This document shows, in pieces, positions 1-6,337 of a stretch of DNA of 14,509 nt. The stretch's first letter is position 1. Each line of letters begins with the position of its first letter. The stretch spans positions 1 through 14,509 of the forward strand of contig PALS01000042.1 in assembly GCA_002706615.1 (NCBI GenBank), read 5' to 3'. This stretch comes from Methanobacteriota archaeon (GTDB taxonomy: Archaea; Thermoplasmatota; Poseidoniia; Poseidoniales; Poseidoniaceae). The notes beneath the pieces were generated by a model. The model did not search any database. It saw only the letters and a list, made by a program, of their open reading frames with translations, and was not told the DNA's origin. Both the position numbers and the translations under genes were made by a program.

Positions 1-2
1 AG

Positions 3-85
3 CGCCGAGAAGGAGATTTGAACTCCCGCGTCCAATGGACAGTGGATTTCGAATCCACCGCAATACCGGGCTATGCGATCTCGGC
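3..85 (-). tRNA. tRNA-Ser, anticodon CGA
   Basis: Read on the minus strand the segment folds as a class II tRNA. The 7-bp acceptor stem GCCGAGA/TCTCGGC has a G discriminator. There is a 3-bp D stem with a GG-containing loop, a 5-bp anticodon stem GTGGA/TCCAC closing the loop TTCGAAA, a long variable arm (GTCC-ATT-GGAC), and a T arm with loop TTCAAAT. The anticodon CGA (plus-strand positions 49-51) reads UCG serine codons, and the long variable arm and G73 are as expected for tRNA-Ser. No CCA is encoded after the discriminator (CT follows), so CCA must be added post-transcriptionally. No intron is seen. The first T-stem pair is a G-U wobble. Confidence 0.96.
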
Positions 86-110
86 TTTCAACTCGCCCAC
101 CTGCAAGACC

Positions 111-119
111 ATCATAAGT
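111..119. promoter_or_regulatory. possible shared TATA-like element between tRNA-Ser and the Gly-Gly protein gene
   Basis: The short AT-rich stretch ATCATAAGT lies about 29 nt upstream of the tRNA 5' end on the minus strand. It is about 25 nt upstream of the chosen start codon of the plus-strand small gene. Both distances fit the usual archaeal TATA-to-start-site spacing if the small gene's transcript is leaderless. The match to a TATA box is weak and no clear BRE is visible, so this is a spacing-based proposal. Confidence 0.3.
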
Positions 120-138
120 GTGGTGTCCTTGCCCCTGC

Positions 139-342
139 ATGATGAAGATTGGATTAAAGGGCCACGGGTATGATTTAACCATAGAAATAGCCTCAGGTTC
201 AACGATTAGACAAGCGCTAGATAAAGCTGAGATTCATCCATCTACAGTATTGGTTAGCCACAAAGATACAGTTCTACCACATGCTACAATACTAAAATCG
301 GATGTGAATTTAGATTTGACAATTGTCAGTTCTGGCGGCTAA
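139..342 (+). CDS. ubiquitin-like SAMP/MoaD/ThiS-family small protein with C-terminal Gly-Gly
   Basis: This 67-residue protein has the size and pattern of a beta-grasp sulfur carrier. It begins with a strand and turn (KIGLKGHGYDLTIEI), followed by a helix around residues 21-31 (TIRQALDKAEI). It ends in the diagnostic VSSGG, whose terminal Gly-Gly is adenylated and thiolated by an E1-like enzyme in MoaD, ThiS, Urm1 and SAMP proteins. It could donate sulfur for molybdopterin (moaA is in this window, 13 kb away), for tRNA thiolation, or modify proteins as a SAMP; the sequence cannot separate these. Start: ATG at 139, with a second ATG at 142. An in-frame GTG at 118 would add a Cys/Pro-rich leader unlike the family, so it was not used. 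No Shine-Dalgarno is seen, so the mRNA may be leaderless. The 3' end overlaps the convergent nuclease gene by 17 nt. Confidence 0.8.
   Translation: MMKIGLKGHGYDLTIEIASGSTIRQALDKAEIHPSTVLVSHKDTVLPHATILKSDVNLDLTIVSSGG
317..328. repeat. 12-bp perfect palindrome at a convergent junction
   Basis: TGACAATTGTCA is a perfect inverted repeat. It ends on the TGA stop of the minus-strand nuclease gene and lies within the last codons of the Gly-Gly protein gene. It could act as a bidirectional transcript-end signal or be a chance palindrome. See the matching palindromes at the two other convergent junctions (12125-12136 and 14352-14365). Confidence 0.55.
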
Positions 343-2101
343 GTATTTGCAAGGAACTTCCTTTTTCCAAGTTGGCTTTAACATCTATCGCCCAAGCATC
401 TAAGCTTACATTTAGTACAGCGATTTCATCACCTTGTTGTAGAGTATTGAAGATTGAAGGCCATGCATTATCCCATCCTTCAACTGAAATCCTTCCTGTA
501 TCATCGATGAGAACAACTCCTTTTCTAGCCCAAGGTTTACCGTTTTTACCAATTCCAGTCTTGTGAGTGGTATAACAAACTCTACCTGCAACATTCCAGC
601 GTGCTCTGAAATCAAATAATCCAATGTCAGATTCTCCTGGGGAAGAGGACTTTACTATACGTGCATGAGGGTCTACTTTCAATTGTAATTCTCCTTTCCA
701 ATTAGTGGAAGGAATCACTCCCTCAAGTCGAACTGTATCGCCTTTTTTTAAGCCGTCAGGGTATGAAGGGTTGTCTTCATCTCCTGGATGAATTATTTTG
801 ATATGAGCAAAACCATCATTTTGTTGAATCATAATATTTGGTGGACCAAAGTCGATTTCTTTGATACTGAATATCTCACAGAAAATATCTACACGTGGTT
901 GTAAATCATTGAATGGAGTAAGGTCATAGACTTTGATGTCGCCTGGCTTTTCATATTCTCCACCTGCTGGAAGGTCGTCATCTCCCGTACCATTAGGGCA
1001 TAATCCAGCCCAATCGCAAGTATCACAACGATTCTCTTTGGGATCTTCAATTTTCACACCACCTTCCGAATATCCACGCAAAGGCCTTGGGATAGGAGGG
1101 CAATCTTCAGCAGTGATCTCAGTCTCTTTAATTTCACTCCAGAGATCTTTCAATTTACCTTCCATAATATCAATTTCAGCGGCTGTAGGAACTGGTATAC
1201 TTTTCCTTACTTCGACTCCAAGATACCAAACCTCTAATGCATCAGGGATTTGTCCATCGTGAGTTATCGACCAAAGCATAGCATAGATGCGAAGTTGTTC
1301 CACATAATTTCCAGAGCGGTCCCCCCCGCCGCGACTGGCTTTTAGGTCCATGATTCTAAGTGAATTACAATGTCTATAGACAAGGTCATATTCGCCCTGA
1401 AACCAGTGTTCAGGATGTACTACATTCAAAGAAAAATCTGGAGCATCAGGATCTACAAACCACGGCCTAGCAATCTCCCATGCTTCGACTAATGTGCATT
1501 CACCATATCTAGCCAAAGGATGTCTGTCGAATTCTTTAGACCTGGTATCAGGAGCAGGAATCTCTAATTTGTGACCTTCTCGCCACATCGTTAGTTCTCT
1601 TGCCCCAACTTCCTGCATACATTTGATTACCTCACCAATATGCATCTTAGTTGCAGTTACACACATATCGCGATATTGTTGCATAGAATAATCATGCCAA
1701 TTTCCACCCTTGCGAGCATGCTTTTGCCATTCAGCATGCATCTTGTCTCTAATTATTGGCCAATGTACATCAACTCTCTTTTCACACCAAAGTAGTAGTT
1801 TCTCTTCAGTATCAGGAACCTCGTCATCAAGTAATGGTAGTAAAAAATCAGCACCAATTTCCATAACGTCTGCAGGAGCCTGATAAAATATCATACCAGG
1901 TGATTCCATGAATACCCTGCACACTGTCTCTTCTACAGCACGACCCAAAAATAACGGAGGGGTTTGTGGGAACTTCAGTCGAAGCTTGTTTTGATACCAC
2001 CAAAGTCGCGGACAATCTTCCCAAGTGTTAGCCTGCGAAGCACTGAGCCGATTAAATCTACCAATTTTATCGGTAGCGGCATCAGCAGCACGGACGGGCA
2101 T
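326..2101 (-). CDS. PD-(D/E)XK (RecB/Cas4-like) nuclease with predicted Fe-S cluster and C-terminal OB-fold-like region (paralogue A)
   Basis: This 591-residue protein is probably a DNA nuclease. An N-terminal RLSASQ...CPRLWW segment with C30 matches the start of RecB-type nucleases. G53-x3-E57 occupies the motif I region, where many relatives have His. The catalytic set is D239 (GEYD), D252-L-K254 and Q269-x3-Y273. C359-x2-C362-x5-C368 with C30 gives the four-cysteine arrangement of Cas4/AddB-type [4Fe-4S] nucleases. Residues from about 395 to 591 look like two OB-fold segments, suggesting single-strand DNA binding; this is inferred from strand and glycine pattern only. The ATG at 2101 was chosen over a TTG 9 nt upstream because it aligns residue for residue with the ATG of the paralogue (MP...RLSAS, 22 residues in both). 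It is the last gene of the ABCE1 cluster, 28 nt after its paralogue. No Cas genes or CRISPR repeats are present, so a role in general repair or recombination is more likely. The exact function is unknown. Confidence 0.82.
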   Translation of the reverse strand: MPVRAADAATDKIGRFNRLSASQANTWEDCPRLWWYQNKLRLKFPQTPPLFLGRAVEETVCRVFMESPGMIFYQAPADVMEIGADFLLPLLDDEVPDTEEKLLLWCEKRVDVHWPIIRDKMHAEWQKHARKGGNWHDYSMQQYRDMCVTATKMHIGEVIKCMQEVGARELTMWREGHKLEIPAPDTRSKEFDRHPLARYGECTLVEAWEIARPWFVDPDAPDFSLNVVHPEHWFQGEYDLVYRHCNSLRIMDLKASRGGGDRSGNYVEQLRIYAMLWSITHDGQIPDALEVWYLGVEVRKSIPVPTAAEIDIMEGKLKDLWSEIKETEITAEDCPPIPRPLRGYSEGGVKIEDPKENRCDTCDWAGLCPNGTGDDDLPAGGEYEKPGDIKVYDLTPFNDLQPRVDIFCEIFSIKEIDFGPPNIMIQQNDGFAHIKIIHPGDEDNPSYPDGLKKGDTVRLEGVIPSTNWKGELQLKVDPHARIVKSSSPGESDIGLFDFRARWNVAGRVCYTTHKTGIGKNGKPWARKGVVLIDDTGRISVEGWDNAWPSIFNTLQQGDEIAVLNVSLDAWAIDVKANLEKGSSLQILSRQN

Positions 2102-2129
2102 AACTGACAAAGCCTAACTTGGACTTTAT

Positions 2130-3779
2130 TCAAGCCTTCGATTCTACATTGATTCTTGTAGAGCGGGAATCTATACGCAATTGAACCAAACCTTCACGCC
2201 ATCCTAGTTCGGCTGAAATTAAACTGACTGTATCCCCTGGCTTGATTGCAAGAATAGAACCATTCATCGCTGAACCAAATGCCACAGCTTCAGCAACTCT
2301 CTCTCCATCCCAAATATGGAAGGACATCATAGACCATGGTCTGCCATCCATCCTATTACCATCACGGCGAGAACATGAAAGCACTACACCTGTGACATTA
2401 GCCTTAGTTCTCAGCATGCCCATACGAGTTAATTCTGCATCTGAATTGGATACTATTTCAGAATGTTGATCGAGATAAAGACGAGGTTGACCTCTCCAAA
2501 CACCCGGTAATGCGCCTGTAATTATGACCTCACCGGCAGGTGCAGAATGCATCATGGGAAATGCTCCTGGCTGGCTTTCTTCAATGGTTACCATCTTATC
2601 TCCGTATTGAATCATTGCACCTAAAACCATCTCCCCATAGTGATTGGGTAAAGGTCCCCACGAACCTTGCAATTTTCCTTTGACATTTACGCGATTAGGA
2701 ATTGCGGATAATGATTCAAACGGCATTTCTATTTTTGAAGGCTCATAAGAAATCTCAGATTTTGAACACCAGTGACACCCCCCCGCACTACCATCGCATG
2801 GTTCTAAAATTGGCAATTTGTTATCCGCAGAATAATTTTGCATCAAATCATGTACTGCTCGGTATTCACTGGTCTCTTTCGAAGTTATTTCTACCACCTT
2901 ACGCATACCATTTGTAAGGTACCATCCCTCTAAACCGGTACATTTTGAATCATGAGTTTCATTCCATAGCCAAGAGTAGAAGTTTAGTTGGTCGGGTAAT
3001 GAGGCAGCAAATTTTCCACCTCCATCTCCCATCTTGACATCGATTATTCTAATCCCGCCATCCCATCTATGAACAATATCACATTCTCCTGCTGCCCATT
3101 TTTCGGGGTGATACATTCTCTGAGGCTGTGGATTTCGTGGGTCTTTGACCCATGGCCTGGCTATTTCCCAAGCATCACACCATGTAAGCGACTGCTCACT
3201 AAATATGTGAGGTTCATCTTCCCACTTTATTTTTTGATTTACTTTCCCTGGTAAAGCAAAGTGTGGGGGGGTTTTCCAACATGGCGCAGGAACATCAAAA
3301 TCATGTAATCCGCCACCTGCCTCAAAACAGGATTCAACCTCTTCTAATTGTAATTCGATTCCATGCTCCAGCATCTTCTCAACCATTTCAATTGTGAAGG
3401 ATTCATTCCAATCACCTTTAGACCAAAGTGATTTTTCAAATTCTGACTTCCCATCCTCAAAAACCTTGTTTGCTGATTTAGGTATTTTTGCGAATATCCA
3501 TTTTTTCAATTCTTCAAATGTGTTGCAATCTGATGATGGAGCATCGCTTTGTGCCCAATTATTACCCTCGCTACCTGCCCTTTCCATTAACAGTCCACAT
3601 AATGCATCTTCCACAATAACCCCCATTACCTGATGGGGGTTAGTCGGACCTCGTAATCCGATTCTATAATTGAGAAACCACTGTTTTTCACAGCGATTAA
3701 AAGCGGTGAATGAAGATGCGGAAAGACGACCTCTCGCTCGTCCTATCGACAATGCTTCGGGAGGTATCTGTGCTGGCAT
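2130..3779 (-). CDS. PD-(D/E)XK (RecB/Cas4-like) nuclease with C-terminal OB-fold-like region and altered cysteine set (paralogue B)
   Basis: This 549-residue protein is a clear paralogue of the next gene downstream. The two share RLSAS, C30, G53-x3-E57, an AWEIARPW block, HPE-x-W-x2-GE-x-D-x-V and the same order of domains. The catalytic residues are kept: D234 (GECD), D247-V-K249 and Q264-x3-Y268. The Fe-S motif is not standard. C335-x2-C338 align with the first two cysteines of the usual cluster, but the position of the third is S344, and an extra C328 lies upstream (C328-x6-C335-x2-C338). It may therefore bind a cluster differently, or none. The C-terminal part (about 355-549) again looks like two OB folds. 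The ATG at 3779 is preferred over a GTG at 3788 because it aligns with the paralogue. The gene follows ABCE1 by 9 nt, so they are very likely cotranscribed. Specific function unknown. Confidence 0.82.
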   Translation of the reverse strand: MPAQIPPEALSIGRARGRLSASSFTAFNRCEKQWFLNYRIGLRGPTNPHQVMGVIVEDALCGLLMERAGSEGNNWAQSDAPSSDCNTFEELKKWIFAKIPKSANKVFEDGKSEFEKSLWSKGDWNESFTIEMVEKMLEHGIELQLEEVESCFEAGGGLHDFDVPAPCWKTPPHFALPGKVNQKIKWEDEPHIFSEQSLTWCDAWEIARPWVKDPRNPQPQRMYHPEKWAAGECDIVHRWDGGIRIIDVKMGDGGGKFAASLPDQLNFYSWLWNETHDSKCTGLEGWYLTNGMRKVVEITSKETSEYRAVHDLMQNYSADNKLPILEPCDGSAGGCHWCSKSEISYEPSKIEMPFESLSAIPNRVNVKGKLQGSWGPLPNHYGEMVLGAMIQYGDKMVTIEESQPGAFPMMHSAPAGEVIITGALPGVWRGQPRLYLDQHSEIVSNSDAELTRMGMLRTKANVTGVVLSCSRRDGNRMDGRPWSMMSFHIWDGERVAEAVAFGSAMNGSILAIKPGDTVSLISAELGWREGLVQLRIDSRSTRINVESKA

Positions 3780-3788
3780 AATAAACAC

Positions 3789-5558
3789 TCATGTATCGAA
3801 GGAATAGAAGTCTCCTTTGGAACGTTGTTCTCGGTCTTTACGACTTTTGCCTTTGTTGATTCTTGGACGTTTTGAGTCGTGGTCACGACGGAATGTAACA
3901 TCTACTCCCTTCAGGAAACGATTCATTCCCTCTCTAAGTGTGTAAGGACCTGCTGCCATTCCGCTGATTCCGCCTTCACCTTCAAACACCAATAGGGAGT
4001 CTGAAACGATATCGATAAAATATACATCATGATCTATTACAAAGGCCGCTTTTTCATTAGACTCCATGGTTCTTCTAATCGCTTTAGCAGCCTCCATACG
4101 TGCATTAGCATCCAAATGGGCACTAGGCTCATCCAGGAGGTATAAATCAGCATCTCGACCTAGACAAATGCCTATTGCCACAGATTGTAATTCTCCACCG
4201 GAGAGATTGTTTACTTGTTTTGTAATCAATTCATCGATTCCTAAAGCTCTAATCACGTTAACATTAAATTCGCCACTGCGCCATTCCATCCCGATTTCAG
4301 AATCTATCCAAGTTTGTACATTACAATCCATATCCACATCTATATGTTGAGGTTTGTAAGAGATTCTTGCATCCGCAGTAACCCATCCAGCATCATATTC
4401 AGATTCTCCTGCCAGAATCTTGACCATTGTTGTTTTTCCAGTTCCATTAGGTCCAACAACACCTACAACCTCGGATTGATGCACCTTTCCATTTCCAGTT
4501 TTTAGATTGAAATCTCCAAGATTTTTTTCGATTTCACCCCATTCAACAACCGTATTTCCAATTTCACTTGAACGGTCTGTATGTTTTTGGAATTTGATTG
4601 GCTTATCACGAATTCTAACATTCTGTTCAACCAGGAAACCATCCAAATATGCATTTATTGCCATTCTAGTGCTTCTAGCTGGAGTGAATATTCCAAATGC
4701 ACCTTTTTTACCGTAGACGATATGAATTAGATCTGCCAATACATCAAGCACCGCTAAATCGTGCTCTATGACTATCACACGGGCTGTTTCTGCTAATTCT
4801 TGTATTATTCGTACGATTCGCATTCGCTCGTGTATATCGAGATATGAGGAAGGTTCGTCGAAGAAGTAAACATCTGCATCTTTCAACAAAGTTGCACATA
4901 TTGCAACTCTTTGTAATTCCCCTCCTGATAATTGGTCTAATTCTCTTTCCAAAAGGTGACTAAGCCCTAATTTCTCAACAGTTTCTTCAAACATATCTTT
5001 TTCATCGACCGAAGAAAGTAATTGTCCGACCTTTCCTTTTACCGCTTTAGGTATATGATCTACGTATTGGGGTTTCAAAGCCACCTTTACATTTGATTCA
5101 CTAACTTCATTCAAGAAATCTCTCAATTCTCCGCGAGGTAAGCTCTCAATCGCATCTTCCCACCAGACATCTTCAGCTTGAAAGTCTCCTAAATTTGGAA
5201 TGATTGAACCATTCAAGATATTGAATGCTGTTGATTTACCCATTCCATTTGGCCCTAAGATGCCGACTACCGATTCCTTTGAAGGAGTAGGGAGCCTAAA
5301 TAGGCGAAAACCATTGAGGGAATATCTATGAATCATATCAGTTTCTAATTCAGCAGGTAAATTGATTACGATTACAGCATTATCAGGGCAGTGTTTAGCA
5401 CGAATAAAACAAGGAGGGCATGCAGTTTCTAAAATCCGGAATTTGTCACCCTCCATCTGGATGCATTCAGCACCACATGAGCCAGCCCATTTTTTGAGAT
5501 AGGCAAACGCATCGCTCTTGGGCTTGCATCTATCTTCTATTAGAACTGCAATACGCAT
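3789..5558 (-). CDS. rli: ABCE1/Rli ribosome-recycling ATPase with degenerate Fe-S domain
   Basis: ABCE1 splits archaeal and eukaryotic ribosomes after termination with aRF1/Pelota. This 589-residue protein has both nucleotide-binding domains. Domain 1 has Walker A 102-110 (GPNGMGKST), signature LSGGE 210-214, Walker B with E235 and H266. Domain 2 has Walker A 369-377, signature LSGGE 452-456, Walker B with E477 and H510. The hinge block near 541-568 (LREGMNRFLK, VTFRRD) and the tail DREQ are family hallmarks. The N-terminal RIAV...DRCKPK is recognisable, but the two [4Fe-4S] motifs are broken. The first reads C11, D16, Y20, W24 instead of four cysteines; the second reads C47, C50, R53, C57. 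New cysteines appear at C28 and C32. A strong AGGAGGAG precedes the ATG. It leads the cluster with the two nuclease genes and lies downstream of uL16, another ribosomal gene. The identity is certain; whether any metal is bound is not. Confidence 0.96.
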   Translation of the reverse strand: MRIAVLIEDRCKPKSDAFAYLKKWAGSCGAECIQMEGDKFRILETACPPCFIRAKHCPDNAVIVINLPAELETDMIHRYSLNGFRLFRLPTPSKESVVGILGPNGMGKSTAFNILNGSIIPNLGDFQAEDVWWEDAIESLPRGELRDFLNEVSESNVKVALKPQYVDHIPKAVKGKVGQLLSSVDEKDMFEETVEKLGLSHLLERELDQLSGGELQRVAICATLLKDADVYFFDEPSSYLDIHERMRIVRIIQELAETARVIVIEHDLAVLDVLADLIHIVYGKKGAFGIFTPARSTRMAINAYLDGFLVEQNVRIRDKPIKFQKHTDRSSEIGNTVVEWGEIEKNLGDFNLKTGNGKVHQSEVVGVVGPNGTGKTTMVKILAGESEYDAGWVTADARISYKPQHIDVDMDCNVQTWIDSEIGMEWRSGEFNVNVIRALGIDELITKQVNNLSGGELQSVAIGICLGRDADLYLLDEPSAHLDANARMEAAKAIRRTMESNEKAAFVIDHDVYFIDIVSDSLLVFEGEGGISGMAAGPYTLREGMNRFLKGVDVTFRRDHDSKRPRINKGKSRKDREQRSKGDFYSFDT

Positions 5559-5563
5559 TATGA

Positions 5564-5571
5564 CTCCTCCT
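5564..5571 (-). promoter_or_regulatory. strong Shine-Dalgarno site for ABCE1
   Basis: AGGAGGAG on the minus strand lies 5 nt before the ABCE1 ATG. It fixes the start codon and implies a leadered transcript for this cluster, unlike the small Gly-Gly gene, which has no such site. Confidence 0.8.
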
Positions 5572-5625
5572 GTTTACGCGTCGATATGATTGTTCATCAA
5601 TCAGCCGGTGAATAATAACCTCAAG

Positions 5626-5640
5626 TTGTATTTTTTACAA
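5626..5640 (-). promoter_or_regulatory. likely TATA region / inverted repeat upstream of ABCE1
   Basis: On the minus strand TTGTA-AAAAA-TACAA is the most AT-rich element in the 124-nt gap between uL16 and ABCE1. It lies about 70-80 nt upstream of the ABCE1 start, which would give a 5' leader of roughly 45-50 nt carrying the Shine-Dalgarno site. Its 5-bp inverted arms could also be a regulator site, or simply reflect base composition. Confidence 0.45.
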
Positions 5641-5660
5641 TGAGGTCTAAACTGCGAAGT

Positions 5661-5679
5661 AAATCCCTCAAAGGGATTT
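5661..5679 (-). terminator. hairpin just downstream of uL16
   Basis: An 8-bp perfect stem, AAATCCCT/AGGGATTT with a 3-nt loop, starts 3 nt past the uL16 stop codon. It lies between uL16 and the ABCE1 promoter candidate, so a transcript-end or processing role is reasonable. No U-tract follows directly, so it is not a textbook archaeal terminator. Confidence 0.5.
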
Positions 5680-5682
5680 AGA

Positions 5683-6222
5683 TCAAACTAGTCCCTTGAC
5701 GTGTTCTGCACCACGAATCAATGTGGTTGTACAAGGTGTTGGGAACTTCATTGAAGCCTTGCGTAGTGCATCTTTAGCGATAAGGTAGTGTTCTGGAGAG
5801 AATTGTATTGAAATCACTCTTTGGCCACGCTTAACACGGGCTGCAGTTCCTACATTCTTTCCAAAAGCGCAACGCATACCTTGTGAGACACGGTCAGCAC
5901 CTGCACCGGTTGCTTGCTTGTTTTCACGTAGAATGTGGTGAGGATAAGTATGGATCCTCAAGGCATATCCTTGCATTCCAGCTGCACTCCTAATGGTTGA
6001 ATTGGAAATAACACGAGCTGCCTCTAGTGCAGTATGGCGTATTTGGCAAGACTCATCTGCGAAAAGACTCATCTCCATTTTGAATTCGCCTGTCTCTGCA
6101 GCACGGCGGTTACCGGAATAGTAAGATAGGATTCTGTTGTTTGGTACACCGCCGATATACTTGCGTCGAGTATATGCAGGACCTTTGATTCTGCGATACA
6201 TCTTTGCGGGCTTGCGTGCCAT
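5683..6222 (-). CDS. rpl10e: large ribosomal subunit protein uL16 (archaeal L10e)
   Basis: This 179-residue protein matches archaeal/eukaryotic L10e along its whole length. It has the start MARKPAKMYRRIKGPAYTRR, CQIRHTALEAAR in the middle, the highly conserved HHILRENK-ATGAGADRVSQGMR block (about residues 95-117), GTAARVKRGQ, and a C-terminal MKFPTPC. It binds 23S rRNA near the peptidyl-transferase centre and the A-site tRNA. Length is normal for archaea (about 170-180). The start is supported by the conserved N-terminus and by CGGAGGT 7 nt upstream. It is transcribed toward ABCE1 but separated from it by a hairpin and its own promoter candidate, so the two may be separate units. It diverges from the membrane protein gene at 6338. 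Confidence 0.97.
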   Translation of the reverse strand: MARKPAKMYRRIKGPAYTRRKYIGGVPNNRILSYYSGNRRAAETGEFKMEMSLFADESCQIRHTALEAARVISNSTIRSAAGMQGYALRIHTYPHHILRENKQATGAGADRVSQGMRCAFGKNVGTAARVKRGQRVISIQFSPEHYLIAKDALRKASMKFPTPCTTTLIRGAEHVKGLV

Positions 6223-6229
6223 ATTCGAT

Positions 6230-6236
6230 ACCTCCG
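6230..6236 (-). promoter_or_regulatory. Shine-Dalgarno site for uL16
   Basis: CGGAGGT on the minus strand with a 7-nt spacer to the ATG confirms the start of uL16. Confidence 0.75.
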
Positions 6237-6289
6237 GGCGTCTCAGCGACCAACCATCCCTATTTGACGATACCGATGAGAAATGTTAG

Positions 6290-6305
6290 TTCCCCTTAAG
6301 GGGAA
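6290..6305. promoter_or_regulatory. 16-bp perfect palindrome in the uL16/membrane-protein divergent promoter region
   Basis: TTCCCCTTAAGGGGAA is a perfect 16-bp inverted repeat, the longest uninterrupted one noticed in the window. Its centre is about 40 nt upstream of the ATG at 6338 and about 75 nt upstream of the uL16 ATG. Its position suggests an operator or core-promoter-linked site. A related, imperfect CTTAAG element lies at nearly the same distance before mutS. Confidence 0.5.
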
Positions 6306-6337
6306 AGAAGAAGGAGGGTGTCCATCCTCGCAGGTAT

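Noticed and set aside
118-138. GTG start for the Gly-Gly protein
   Set aside because: It adds a WCPCPC leader not seen in beta-grasp carriers; the ATG at 139 begins directly before the first strand.
933-1262. Plus-strand open frame inside nuclease A
   Set aside because: It is antisense to the conserved nuclease reading frame and shows no recognisable protein features.
1318-1332. Frameshift at the C7 run in nuclease A
   Set aside because: The paralogue has the same Gly-Gly-Gly stretch after D-x-K and the frame continues to the Q-x3-Y motif.
2099-2110. TTG start for nuclease A, and the equivalent GTG at 3788 for nuclease B
   Set aside because: The internal ATGs of both paralogues align exactly (22 residues from MP to RLSAS), while the upstream residues do not add family sequence.
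2770-2790. Frameshift in the C7 run beside the cysteine motif of nuclease B
   Set aside because: The frame stays open on both sides and the flanking residues continue the expected domain, so the run is unlikely to be an indel; the altered cysteine spacing is taken as real.
326-3779. Cas4 of a CRISPR-Cas adaptation module
   Set aside because: No repeat-spacer array and no cas1, cas2 or effector gene is present; the proteins are far longer than Cas4 and carry OB-like regions.
3789-5558. Ordinary ABC transporter or EF3-like ATPase
   Set aside because: The CKPK start, the twin-domain layout, the REGMNRFLK hinge and the DREQ tail are specific to ABCE1.
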